Source: Geodermatophilus arenarius (lineage in GTDB: Bacteria > Actinomycetota > Actinomycetes > Mycobacteriales > Geodermatophilaceae). Taken from it: a DNA stretch of 64,000 nucleotides. The DNA lies in contig NZ_JBHSGR010000002.1 in NCBI RefSeq assembly GCF_042654585.1, positions 186,001-250,000 of the forward strand, written 5' to 3'. The notes under the pieces are model-generated. The model worked only from the letters and a program-made list of their open reading frames with translations, did no database searches and had not been told where the DNA came from. Position numbers and translations under genes: made by a program. This document shows, in pieces, positions 1 through 9,467 of the stretch; within the stretch, counting starts at the first letter, position 1, and every line of letters starts with the position of its first letter.

Positions 1-603
1 GCCGAGCACGACCAGGTGGTCGGCGGTGTCCTCCATCTCGCTCATCAGGTGGCTGGACACCAGCACCGTGCGGCCCTCGTCGGCGAGGTCGCGCAGCAGG
101 CCGCGCACCCAGCGGATGCCCTCCGGGTCCAGGCCGTTGACCGGCTCGTCGAGCAGCAGCACCTCGGGGTCGCCGAGCAGCGCCGCGGCGATGCCGAGCC
201 GCTGGCCCATCCCCAGCGAGAAGCCGCGCACCCGCTCGTGCGCCACCGCGCCGAGGCCGACCAGCTCGACGACGTCGTCCACCCGGGAGGCGGGCAGGCC
301 GTTGCCCCGCGCCAGCGCGAGCAGGTGCGCGTACGCGGTGCGGCCGGGATGGCGCGCCCGCGGGTCCACCAGCGCGCCGACCCGCCGCATGGGCACGTCG
401 AGGTCGCGGTAGGGCACGCCGAGCACCGTCGCCGTCCCGGCGGTGGGCCGGGTCAGGCCGAGCACGCAGCGCATCGTCGTCGTCTTGCCCGAGCCGTTCG
501 GGCCGAGGAAGCCGGTCACCCGGCCCGGGTGCACGGTGAAGCCGACGTCGTCGACCGCGACCCGCGTCCGGTAGTGCTTGGTCAGCCCGTCGACCTCGAT
601 CAC
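1..603 (-). CDS. ABC transporter ATP-binding protein (partial)
   Basis: ATPase of an ABC-2 type (drug-efflux/DrrA-like) exporter, which would power a separate permease at the membrane. Visible on the minus strand are Walker A GPNGSGKTT near residue 38, the signature SLGMGQRLGIA, and Walker B LLLDEPVNGLDP followed by a D-loop and the switch-histidine region SSHLMSE. A GTG start at 603 gives VIEVDGLTKHYRT, the standard beginning of the family. The gene runs off the left edge after 201 codons (full members have about 300), so the C-terminus and probably the permease gene lie outside the window. The substrate cannot be deduced. Confidence 0.9.
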   Translation of the reverse strand, partial: MIEVDGLTKHYRTRVAVDDVGFTVHPGRVTGFLGPNGSGKTTTMRCVLGLTRPTAGTATVLGVPYRDLDVPMRRVGALVDPRARHPGRTAYAHLLALARGNGLPASRVDDVVELVGLGAVAHERVRGFSLGMGQRLGIAAALLGDPEVLLLDEPVNGLDPEGIRWVRGLLRDLADEGRTVLVSSHLMSEMEDTADHLVVLG

Positions 604-643
604 GCGGACAGTGTGGCGACCGGAGGCCGGGGAGCCCGGCAGG

Positions 644-1471
644 CTAGTCCCGGGCGGCCGCGGCGCGTTCCCGCTGGATCAGCTCCTTGCTGCGCACCAG
701 CCGCAGCAGGGTGACCACGATCAGCCCGCCGGCCATGTTGAGCAACGTGACGTACCAGAACCAGGCCAGCCACTCGCCGTAGCCGAACGGCGCGGTGCCG
801 GTGTGGATCGCGCCGAAGGCCAGCAGCGAGTCCAGGATCGAGTGGAACAGCTGCAGCCCGGCCAGGACGAACGCGCCGGCGACCGCGGCGACGATCTTGG
901 CGCCGTCGGCGGAGGTGCCGTTCTGCATGCGGGTCATGAGCGTGATGCCGACGCCGCCGAGGAAGGCCAGGCACACCGCGCGCAGGTCCAGCGGGGACTC
1001 GACGAAGTGCCGCGCCGACTCGACGACGGTGGGCCCGAGCTGCGGGAAGCCGTGCACCACCACCCACATCGCCAGCCAGCCGCCGACGAGGTTGCCCACC
1101 AGCGTCCCGGCCCACAGCTTCCCCAGCTGCGACCAGCTCGCCCGGCCGGCGACGACGGCGGTCACCGGCAGCAGGAAGCCCTCGGTGAACAGCTCGCTGC
1201 GGGCCAGCAGGAGGGCGATGAACCCGATCGAGAACGCCAGCCCGGCCAGCAGGTGGCTGCCGGTCTCCGCGTAGACCGCGAGCAGCGCGAGGACGCCGAT
1301 CGCGACCTCCAGGCCGCCGGCGAGCCCGGTGGTGAGCACCTCCCGCCAGGTGCGGTGCAGCCGCTGCGCGCCCTGGCTGACCACCCGGTCGAAGGCCTGG
1401 ACGACCTCGTCCTCCGCGGGCGCGTCGGTGTCGCCGAGCTGGATCCGCCGCTGGTCGGTCACCGTGCGCAC
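644..1471 (-). CDS. Formate/nitrite transporter (FNT) family channel
   Basis: Predicted integral-membrane channel of the FNT family (FocA/NirC-like), which as a family conducts small monovalent anions such as formate, nitrite or hydrosulfide. The 275-residue product has a charged, soluble N-terminus of about 45 residues and then six hydrophobic segments. Family-like stretches include SELFTEGFLLP, GTLVGNLVGGWL and the late YGEWLAWFWYVTLLNMAGG. The start is GTG at 1471. The gene is divergent from the CrtA-like gene with almost no intergenic space. No formate or nitrite enzyme lies next to it, so the transported ion is unknown. Confidence 0.85.
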   Translation of the reverse strand: MRTVTDQRRIQLGDTDAPAEDEVVQAFDRVVSQGAQRLHRTWREVLTTGLAGGLEVAIGVLALLAVYAETGSHLLAGLAFSIGFIALLLARSELFTEGFLLPVTAVVAGRASWSQLGKLWAGTLVGNLVGGWLAMWVVVHGFPQLGPTVVESARHFVESPLDLRAVCLAFLGGVGITLMTRMQNGTSADGAKIVAAVAGAFVLAGLQLFHSILDSLLAFGAIHTGTAPFGYGEWLAWFWYVTLLNMAGGLIVVTLLRLVRSKELIQRERAAAARD

Positions 1472-1485
1472 CTACCCTCGGCCGC

Positions 1486-2205
1486 GTGCGTCCATCCGAG
1501 CCCGGACCGGTGACCCTGCACCTGTGGGGTGTCCCCGGCCGCGCCGTGCCGCGGGCGGTGCTGCGGATGGCCTCCGTCCGCCCGGCGCTCGCGCGCCTGC
1601 CGGGGCTGCGGTTCGCCAAGCTGCTGGGCACCGGCGACGGGCGGACGTTCACCGCCCGCGACGCCGACCCCCGCCGCTGGGGCCTGCTGGCGGTCTGGGA
1701 CGACGACGCCGCCGCGGACGCCCTCGACGACTCCCCCGTCGCCGCGAGCTGGCGGCGGATCGCCGAGGAGGAGTGGTCGGCGCGGCTGCGCCCGCTGGCG
1801 GCGCGCGGGCTGTGGTCGGGCCGCGAGCCGTTCGGCCGGCCGCGGCCGCAGCGCTGGGACGGGCCGGTGGCCGCGGTGACCCGGGCGCGGCTGGTGCTGC
1901 GCCGGGCGGCCCGGTTCTGGTCCGCGGTGCCGCCGGTGTCGGCGGACCTGCACCGGGCGCCGGGGCTGCGCATGGCCGTCGGCATCGGCGAGGCGCCGCT
2001 GGGCCTGCAGGGCACCTTCAGCGTCTGGGACTCCGCGGCGGCGCTGAACGCCTTCGCCTACGACCGCCCCGAGCACGCCGCGGTGGTCCGGCGGACGGCG
2101 CAGGAGCGCTGGTACGCCGAGGAGCTGTTCGCCCGCCTGGCGGTGCTGTCGACCCGCGGCACCGTCGACGGCGCCGACCCCGCGGCGGGTCACAGCTCCA
2201 CGTAG
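1486..2205 (+). CDS. CrtA-like (spheroidene monooxygenase family) protein
   Basis: The 239-residue protein resembles the actinobacterial branch of the spheroidene monooxygenase (CrtA) family, a dimeric ferredoxin-like fold containing proteins that oxygenate carotenoids in phototrophs. Support: LHLWGVPGRAVPRAVLRM at the N-terminus, LPGLRFAKLLGTGDGRTFT, RWGLLAVWDD, a second half with PGLRMAVGIGEAPLGLQGTFSVW, and the family-typical ending YDRPEHAAVVRRTAQERWYAEELFAR. GTG at 1486 was used; GTG at 1510 is an alternative that leaves more room for the divergent FNT promoter. No carotenoid genes are nearby, so a role in carotenoid oxidation is not supported by context. The 3' end overlaps the convergent GNAT gene by 16 nt. 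Confidence 0.65.
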   Translation: MRPSEPGPVTLHLWGVPGRAVPRAVLRMASVRPALARLPGLRFAKLLGTGDGRTFTARDADPRRWGLLAVWDDDAAADALDDSPVAASWRRIAEEEWSARLRPLAARGLWSGREPFGRPRPQRWDGPVAAVTRARLVLRRAARFWSAVPPVSADLHRAPGLRMAVGIGEAPLGLQGTFSVWDSAAALNAFAYDRPEHAAVVRRTAQERWYAEELFARLAVLSTRGTVDGADPAAGHSST

Positions 2206-2720
2206 AGGTGGATCTCCTCGCGGTCGTCGCCGGGGGCGAGCCGGATCGCGCCGGGCATCCGGCCGAACTCGCGGTAGCCCAGCCCCTGGTAGAAGCCCTC
2301 GATGCCGTAGCCGCCGCGCACGGTGAGGTGCAGCATCTCCAGCCCGAGGTCGCGGGCGGCGTCGTGCACCCCGCTCATGAGCGCCCGGCCCAGCCCCTGC
2401 CCCTGCCGGGCCGGGTGGACCTGCACCCGCAGCACGGTGGCCCAGTGCCGGCGCAGCGGGCTGACCGACAGCGACAGCACCGCCCAGCCGGCGAGCTCGC
2501 CGTCCGCGCGCAGCACCACCACCCGCTCGCGGCCCTGCGCCACCCGCTCGAGCAGGGAGTCGAGCACGGGGGCGACGTCGTCCCGGCTGACCGGGGGGAC
2601 GAAGCCGACCGCGCCGCCGGCGTTGGAGACGTCGGTCCAGCAGGCCAGCAGGGCCTCGCGCAGCTGCGGGTCGACGTCCTCGACGGCGGTGGCCACGGCA
2701 GACGGCACGGCGCTCGGCAT
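2190..2720 (-). CDS. GNAT-family N-acetyltransferase
   Basis: Predicted acetyl-CoA-dependent acetyltransferase of about 176 residues. The acetyl-CoA binding loop is visible as VQVHPARQGQGLGRALMSGVHDAARDLG (motif A, Q/R-x-x-G-x-G/A), followed by LHLTVRGGYGIEGFYQGLGYREFGR, the usual GNAT C-terminal strand-helix. ATG at 2720 is preferred because it gives a normal-length N-terminus; a GTG at 2750 would add ten residues. The gene is transcribed toward the CrtA-like gene and overlaps its end. The acceptor substrate is not evident. Confidence 0.8.
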   Translation of the reverse strand: MPSAVPSAVATAVEDVDPQLREALLACWTDVSNAGGAVGFVPPVSRDDVAPVLDSLLERVAQGRERVVVLRADGELAGWAVLSLSVSPLRRHWATVLRVQVHPARQGQGLGRALMSGVHDAARDLGLEMLHLTVRGGYGIEGFYQGLGYREFGRMPGAIRLAPGDDREEIHLYVEL

Positions 2721-2852
2721 GCCCCGATTCTCGTCCGCGACGCACGTCACGGACCGCCCGGCCCCTGGACCCCGTGCACCCGCGGGGCCAGGCTCGGCGT
2801 CATGACCGACGCTCCCGGCCCCGTCCCGACCCGGCGCTCCGAGGAGGACGAG

Positions 2853-2954
2853 ATGCGCGTCCCGTTCTGGATCGTGCTCGCCGGCGTGGGCGCCGGCGCG
2901 TTCTGGGCGCTGGCCGGCGTGGCCCTCGGCTCCTGGCTGCGCTCCCGCCGCTGA
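2853..2954 (+). CDS. Small single-pass membrane protein (33 aa)
   Basis: A short reading frame encoding MRVPFWIVLAGVGAG and onward: one hydrophobic helix of about 23 residues ending in a positively charged tail (SWLRSRR), i.e. a likely N-out/C-in membrane miniprotein. A strong Shine-Dalgarno sequence GAGGAGG at 2841-2847 sits 5 nt before ATG 2853, which decides this start over the in-frame upstream ATG at 2802 (50 aa). It stands alone between the GNAT and flavin-reductase genes, both on the other strand. Function unknown. Confidence 0.55.
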   Translation: MRVPFWIVLAGVGAGAFWALAGVALGSWLRSRR

Positions 2955-2966
2955 GCCCGCGGGGCC

Positions 2967-3749
2967 TCAGCCCGACGAGCCGCTGGGGCCGAAGCGCTCC
3001 ACCCGCACGTCCGGCTCCGGCACGCCCAGGCCGACCAGCAGCTGGCCGGCCGCCTCAGCGAACGGCGTGGACCCGCAGACGTAGGCGGTCTGGCCCGGCT
3101 CCCACAGCGGCACGAGATCCGCGGCGGTCAGCCGGCCGGCGGGGCGGATCCCCGACGGCTCCCGGGTGGTGACCACCAGCGCCCCGGCCGCCCGCAGCTC
3201 GTCGACGTACGGCAGCTCGGCCAGCGTGCGGGTGGAGACGGCGACCCGCAGCAGGTCCTCGCGGCCCAGCTCGCGCGCGGTGCGCAGCATCGACACGAAC
3301 GGGACGACGCCGGTGCCCCCGCCCACGAGCAGCGCCGGCCCGTCGCCCTCCCAGACGAACCAGCCGCCGATCGGCCCGCGGACCTCCAGCTCGTCACCGA
3401 CCTCGACGACGTCGGCGAGGTAGGTGGACACCTCGCCGTCGTCGAGCCGCTCGACCAGCAGCTCGAGCAGCGGGTCCCCCGGCGCCGACGCCAGCGAGTA
3501 GGACCGCTGGGCCCGGTAGCCGTCCTCGGCGGTGAGCCGGACGACGTAGTGCTGCCCGGCCAGGTGGTCGACGCGGTCGGGCACCTCCAGCCGCAGCCGG
3601 ACGGTGCGCGGGGTGGGGCGGTCGACCTCGCGGACGGTCGCCGTGCGCCAGCCCCCGGCCGGTGCCCGCCGCCGCAGGCGGGGTGGCGGATCGGTCGGCC
3701 CCGCTGCCGGCTCCCCGTCGGCCTCGGGACGAGGTCCTCCCTCAGTCAC
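2967..3749 (-). CDS. FAD/NAD(P)H oxidoreductase (ferredoxin-reductase-like)
   Basis: A 260-residue flavin reductase of the ferredoxin-NADP reductase fold. The FAD-binding barrel has the RxYS motif (QRSYSLAS), preceded by a proline-rich N-terminus of about 35 residues. The NAD(P) domain starts with ALLVGGGTGVVPFVSMLR and contains the C-terminal YVCGSTPF motif. There is no 2Fe-2S domain, so it probably passes electrons to a partner protein. Its GTG start at 3749 overlaps the stop of the upstream molybdopterin oxidoreductase gene by 8 nt; translational coupling suggests that the partner is this Mo enzyme or its electron carrier. Confidence 0.85.
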   Translation of the reverse strand: MTEGGPRPEADGEPAAGPTDPPPRLRRRAPAGGWRTATVREVDRPTPRTVRLRLEVPDRVDHLAGQHYVVRLTAEDGYRAQRSYSLASAPGDPLLELLVERLDDGEVSTYLADVVEVGDELEVRGPIGGWFVWEGDGPALLVGGGTGVVPFVSMLRTARELGREDLLRVAVSTRTLAELPYVDELRAAGALVVTTREPSGIRPAGRLTAADLVPLWEPGQTAYVCGSTPFAEAAGQLLVGLGVPEPDVRVERFGPSGSSG

Positions 3750-4350
3750 CCTGGTACCGCTGCTCGCGCCACGGGTCGCCGCGGTCGTGGTAGCCGTTCT
3801 GCTCCCAGAACCCCTGCTGGTCGCGCTGCAGGAGGGTCAGCCGGGTGACCCACTTCGCGCTCTTCCAGAAGTACAGGTGCGGCACGAGCAGCCGCACCGG
3901 GCCGCCGTGCTCGATCGGCAGCGGCTTCCCGTCGAACTCCCAGACGATCCACGCCCTGCCGCCGGTGACGTCCTCGAGCGGCAGGTTGGTGGTGTAGCCG
4001 GTCTTGGACGTCGCGATGACGAAGTGCGCGTCGGCGGTGGGACGGGCGGCCTCCAGCAGGGTGTCCACGCTGACGCCGGCGAAGTGCGTGTCGAACTTGG
4101 ACCACGTGGTGACGCAGTGGATGTCGCCGCGGTAGTCCGAGGCCGGGAGCCGGTGGACGTCGTCCCAGGTCCAGGTGGTCGGGTTCTCCACCCGGCCGTC
4201 GACGGTGATGCTCCAGGTCTCCGGCGCGATGCGCGGGGTGGGCTCGGCGGTCAGCACGGGCCAGTCGCGGCCGACGTCGTACTGGCCGGGGGGCAGCCGC
4301 GGGTCGCGCTCGCGACGTCGGCCGAGGAAGCCCCTGGTCGGTCCTGCCAC
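3742..4350 (-). CDS. Sulfite-oxidase-like molybdopterin-dependent oxidoreductase
   Basis: A 202-residue protein of the SUOX/YedY (MsrP) molybdopterin fold. The segment DIHCVTTWSKFD carries the conserved cysteine expected to ligate molybdenum. PETWSITVDGRVENPTTWTWDD, SKTGYTTNLPLEDV and GGPVRLLVPHLYFWKSAKWV are typical of the family. GTG at 4350 was chosen because GGAGGAGG lies just upstream; an upstream extension lacks family similarity. No Tat signal or dimerisation domain is visible, so the enzyme looks cytoplasmic, unlike periplasmic MsrP. It overlaps the downstream flavin-reductase gene by 8 nt, a two-gene redox unit. Substrate unknown. Confidence 0.85.
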   Translation of the reverse strand: MAGPTRGFLGRRRERDPRLPPGQYDVGRDWPVLTAEPTPRIAPETWSITVDGRVENPTTWTWDDVHRLPASDYRGDIHCVTTWSKFDTHFAGVSVDTLLEAARPTADAHFVIATSKTGYTTNLPLEDVTGGRAWIVWEFDGKPLPIEHGGPVRLLVPHLYFWKSAKWVTRLTLLQRDQQGFWEQNGYHDRGDPWREQRYQGD

Positions 4351-4493
4351 GCGTCCTCCTCCGATGGGGTGGGTGTGCCGACACGCTGCCACGCCCCGGC
4401 AGGCGGACACCAACGTCCTGACCAGCGCTGAGGGTTCCCTTACGAGAGGTGAGTCACGTCGTGTTCACATGGCCGACACCGGGGCATGGAGCC

Positions 4494-4507
4494 TAACTTT
4501 GGTGCCG
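4494..4507 (+). promoter_or_regulatory. -10 box of a probable leaderless sdh promoter
   Basis: TAACTT at 4494-4499 is followed 7 nt later by tandem GTG codons at 4507 and 4510. This spacing places the transcription start at or next to the start codon, a layout common in actinobacteria. No convincing -35 box is seen. The interpretation competes with an in-frame ATG at 4486 that would include the -10 box in the coding region. Confidence 0.45.
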
Positions 4508-5211
4508 TGGTGACGGTGACGAACTCGGGCCAGCGCAGGACCCCGAAGGTCGCGAAGACCAGCTCGGTCGCGAAGAAGGCCGTGATGGCGGTCAGCGGGA
4601 TCATCCTGGTCCTGTACCTGGTCGCGCACATGGTGGGGAACCTCAAGCTCTTCGCCGGCGCGGAGACCTTCAACGGCTACTCGGAGTGGATCCGCCGCAT
4701 CGGCGAGCCGGCCGTCCCGGGCCAGACGGTGCTGTGGATCATCCGCGTCGTCCTGCTGGCGGCCGTGGTCGCGCACATCTGGGCCGCGATCTCCCTGTGG
4801 CGGCAGGCCAAGCGCGCCCGGCCCACCCAGTACGTGGCCCGCAAGGCGGTGGCCCAGAGCTACGCCTCGCGCACCATGCGCTGGGGCGGCGTGATCCTGG
4901 CGCTGTTCATCGTCTACCACATCCTCGACCTCACGCTCGGGGTCGCGAACCCCGAGGGCCACGACTCCACGCCCTACGACCGCGCGATCGCCGGGTTCTC
5001 CAACCCGTTCGTCACCCTGGTCTACGTCGTCGCGCTGCTGGCCCTGGGCTTCCACCTGCGGCACGGCATCTGGAGTGCCACCCAGACGCTGGGTCAGAGC
5101 AACAAGACGCGCGAGCGGACGGTCAACGCGTTCGCCACCGTCTTCGCCGTCGTCCTGACCGCCGGGTTCCTGATCCCGCCGCTCAGCGTCCTCGTCGGCA
5201 TCATCGAGTAG
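4507..5211 (+). CDS. sdhC: Succinate dehydrogenase cytochrome b subunit
   Basis: Membrane anchor of succinate:quinone oxidoreductase. The roughly 234-residue protein has five hydrophobic helices with histidines in or near them (LYLVAHMVGNLK, VVAHIWAAISLW, FIVYHILDLTLG, LGFHLRHGIWSA) that fit heme ligation in the single-polypeptide b-type anchors. No separate sdhD is present, matching the three-gene SQR type found in Mycobacterium (Sdh1, Rv0247c-Rv0249c) and Corynebacterium. GTG 4507 was chosen on the leaderless promoter; ATG 4486 is the alternative. It is followed after 11 nt by sdhA. Confidence 0.92.
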   Translation: MVTVTNSGQRRTPKVAKTSSVAKKAVMAVSGIILVLYLVAHMVGNLKLFAGAETFNGYSEWIRRIGEPAVPGQTVLWIIRVVLLAAVVAHIWAAISLWRQAKRARPTQYVARKAVAQSYASRTMRWGGVILALFIVYHILDLTLGVANPEGHDSTPYDRAIAGFSNPFVTLVYVVALLALGFHLRHGIWSATQTLGQSNKTRERTVNAFATVFAVVLTAGFLIPPLSVLVGIIE

Positions 5212-5222
5212 GAGCACTCCCC

Positions 5223-7168
<1,946 letters not shown>

Positions 7169-7169
<1 letters not shown>

Positions 7170-7942
7170 TGAACCTCAAGCTGCGTGTCTGGCGTCAGCG
7201 GAGTGCGGCGGAGAAGGGGCAGATGGTGACCTACGAGGTCACCGACGTCTCCCCGGACATGTCGTTCCTCGAGATGCTCGACGTCCTCAACGAGCAGCTC
7301 ATCCTGAACGGTGAGGACCCGGTCTCCTTCGACCACGACTGCCGCGAGGGCATCTGCGGGTCGTGCGGCGTCATGATCAACGGCCGCGCCCACGGCAACG
7401 GCCTGTTCGACAACCACCCGCAGACCACCACCTGCCAGCTGCACATGCGGTCGTTCAAGGACGGCGACACGATCGACGTCGAGCCGTGGCGGGCGACGGC
7501 GTTCCCGGTCATCAAGGACCTCGCCGTCGACCGGTCGGCGTTCGACCGGATCATCCAGTCGGGCGGCTACATCAGCGCCCCGACCGGCACCGCCCCCGAG
7601 GCGCACTCGATCCTGGTCGCCAAGAAGGACTCCGACGCCGCCTTCGACGCCGCCACCTGCATCGGCTGCGGCGCCTGCGTGGCGGCCTGCCCGAACGCCT
7701 CGTCGATGCTGTTCACGGCCTCGAAGGTCACGCACCTGGGGCTGCTGCCGCAGGGTCAGCCCGAGCGGAACGACCGGGTGATCAACATGGTCCACCAGCA
7801 GGACCTCGAGGGCTTCGGCGGCTGCACCAACATCGGCGAGTGCTCGGCGAGCTGCCCCAAGGGCATCTCGATGGAGAACATCTCCCGGCTCAACCACGAC
7901 CTGCTCGGCGCCCTGCGCGCCGGCGCGCGTCCCAAGAGCTGA
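7169..7942 (+). CDS. sdhB: Succinate dehydrogenase/fumarate reductase iron-sulfur subunit
   Basis: Electron-transfer subunit (257 aa) carrying the three clusters. CREGICGSCG with a later Cys forms the plant-type 2Fe-2S site, CIGCGACVAACPN the 4Fe-4S site, and CTNIGECSASCPKGI the 3Fe-4S site. ATG 7169 overlaps the sdhA stop by one base. It is the last gene of the sdhCAB operon and is followed by a strong terminator. No assembly factor (sdhE) is seen nearby. Confidence 0.96.
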
Positions 7943-7962
7943 ACCCGGCACCTGACGACCGC

Positions 7963-8000
7963 CGACGGGCGGGGACCCCTCACGGGGTCCCCGCCCGTCG
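7963..8000 (+). terminator. Terminator after sdhCAB
   Basis: A perfect 17-bp GC-rich stem (7963-7979 paired with 7984-8000) with loop TCAC, starting 20 nt after the sdhB stop. There is no U-tract, which is common for hairpin terminators in high-GC actinobacteria. Confidence 0.85.
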
Positions 8001-8055
8001 GGGTTCCCGGGGCCGGACGGTGGCGCCGGGTCGGTTCGAGGTGCAAACTGACGGC

Positions 8056-8562
8056 GTGACCGCGCTCTACGACCTCGCGGACCTGCCCGGCCGCCCGTGC
8101 ACCATCGCCGCCGCCCTGGAGCTGGTCGGCGAGCGGTGGTCGCTGCTGGTGGTCCGGGAGGTCTCGCTGGGCAACCACCGCTTCAGCGACATCGCCCGCG
8201 GCACCGGGGCGCCCCGGGACCGGTTGACCGCGCGGCTCAACGCGCTGGTCGCCGCCGGCGTGCTCGAGCGCCGGCAGTACAGCGACTCGCCGCCCCGCTC
8301 GGGCTACCACCTCACCGCCTCCGGCCGCGACCTGCTGCCGGTGCTGCAGGCGCTGCTGCAGTGGGGCGACCGCTGGGCCGCCGAGGAGCCGCCGGTGCGG
8401 CTGACCCACGCACCGGCCGGGCACGAGGAGCACACCGTCGACGCCGAGTGGGTGTGCCGCACCTGCGGCGAGCCGGTCAGCTCCTCGCGGGTCGAGCGGG
8501 TGCTGACACCGGCCGGCCGCGCGCTGTCCGGCCTGCCGGCGGACGAGACGCATGAGCACTGA
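8056..8562 (+). CDS. HxlR-family winged-helix transcriptional regulator
   Basis: A 168-residue MarR/HxlR-type regulator. The HxlR core is clear: CTIAAALELVGERWSLLVVREVSLGNHRFSDIARGTGAPRDRLTARLNALVAAGVLERR followed by the wing and HLTASGRDLLPVLQAL. A C-terminal tail with CRTCGEPV (CxxC, half a zinc ribbon) is additional. The start is GTG 8056; CAAACT at 8044-8049 ends 6 nt before it, suggesting a leaderless transcript. It overlaps the following thioesterase gene by 11 nt, so it probably regulates that operon in response to a small ligand or redox signal, as HxlR proteins do. Confidence 0.85.
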   Translation: MTALYDLADLPGRPCTIAAALELVGERWSLLVVREVSLGNHRFSDIARGTGAPRDRLTARLNALVAAGVLERRQYSDSPPRSGYHLTASGRDLLPVLQALLQWGDRWAAEEPPVRLTHAPAGHEEHTVDAEWVCRTCGEPVSSSRVERVLTPAGRALSGLPADETHEH

Positions 8563-9103
8563 GGCCCGCACCGGGACCGACCCGGCCACCGGCGCGCCGG
8601 CCGGGTGGGGCGAGCCGCGCTCCCGGACGGTCACCTGGTTCGACCCGCTGGTCACCGCGGCCGGCGGCCGGGAGCGCTCGGGGCTGGAGACGCTGGAGGC
8701 GGTGCGCGACGGCGTGCTGCCGCCGCCCCCGATCGCCCAGCTGCTGCAGATGGACCTGGTCGCCGTCGAGGGGGGCCGGGTCGAGTTCGCCTGCGCCGTC
8801 GACGAGTCGGTCTACAACCCGATCGGCGTCGTGCACGGCGGGCTGGTCTGCACGCTGCTGGACTCCGTCGCCGGCTGCGCGGTGCACACCACGCTGCCGC
8901 ACGGCGTCGGCTACACCTCGATCGAGCTGAAGGTGACCTACCTGCGGGCGGTCACGCACGCCAGCGGGCCGCTGACCGCCGTCGGCACGGTGGTCAAGCC
9001 CGGCCGGCGGGTCGCCTTCGCCGAGGGGCAGGTCACCGACGCCGCCGGCAAGGTGGTCGCGACGGCGTCGAGCTCGCTGCTGGTCTTCCCGCTGCCGGCC
9101 TGA
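8552..9103 (+). CDS. PaaI-type hotdog thioesterase
   Basis: Predicted acyl-CoA thioesterase (183 aa) of the hotdog fold. Family motifs are PIGVVHGGLVCTLLDSVAGCAVHTTLPHG (the HGG turn and the helix with the catalytic acidic residue) and YTSIELKVTYLRAVTHASGPLTAVGTVVKPGRRVAFAEG. An extra N-terminal segment of about 45 residues precedes the domain. It is translationally coupled to the upstream HxlR regulator. The exact acyl-CoA is unknown; the regulator pairing suggests an inducible aromatic or xenobiotic acyl-CoA, which is inference. Confidence 0.85.
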   Translation: MSTEARTGTDPATGAPAGWGEPRSRTVTWFDPLVTAAGGRERSGLETLEAVRDGVLPPPPIAQLLQMDLVAVEGGRVEFACAVDESVYNPIGVVHGGLVCTLLDSVAGCAVHTTLPHGVGYTSIELKVTYLRAVTHASGPLTAVGTVVKPGRRVAFAEGQVTDAAGKVVATASSSLLVFPLPA

Positions 9104-9104
9104 G

Positions 9105-9434
9105 TCAGCGGCGGCGGATCCGCACGTCGTCGGTGCAGGTGGCCGTCGAGCGCAGCCGCCGCCAGCCCAGGCCCGCGTCCTCGAGCCACCGCAGCGCCGA
9201 GAGCTCCCCGGCCGTGCACGCCTCGGCCTCCTCGCCGGGGCCGGGCTCGACCCGCACGACGACGCGGTGGCTGAAGGCGGCGAGGCGGTCGTCGTAGGTC
9301 GTCGTCCCCTCCTCGGTGAAGGCGGAGACGAACAGGTCGTGCCCGGCGGCGCGCTCGCGCAGCCAGGCACGGCGGCCGTCGTCGAGACCGTCGAAGACGC
9401 CGCGCACGACGACGCGGTAGGTGCGGCTGGACAC
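9105..9434 (-). CDS. DUF6204-like small protein
   Basis: A 109-residue soluble protein starting at GTG 9434 (VSSRTYRVVVRGVFDGLDD). The pattern RTYRVVVRGVFDGL, FTEEGTTTYDDRLAAFSHRVVVRV and the closing WRRLRSTATCTDDVRIRRR matches, from memory, an actinobacterial family named DUF6204. No catalytic motif is seen. It is convergent with the thioesterase gene, with stop codons two bases apart. Function unknown. Confidence 0.6.
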   Translation of the reverse strand: MSSRTYRVVVRGVFDGLDDGRRAWLRERAAGHDLFVSAFTEEGTTTYDDRLAAFSHRVVVRVEPGPGEEAEACTAGELSALRWLEDAGLGWRRLRSTATCTDDVRIRRR

Positions 9435-9467
9435 GGCGGGCGACGGTAGCGGCGCGACCGGCCGCGG

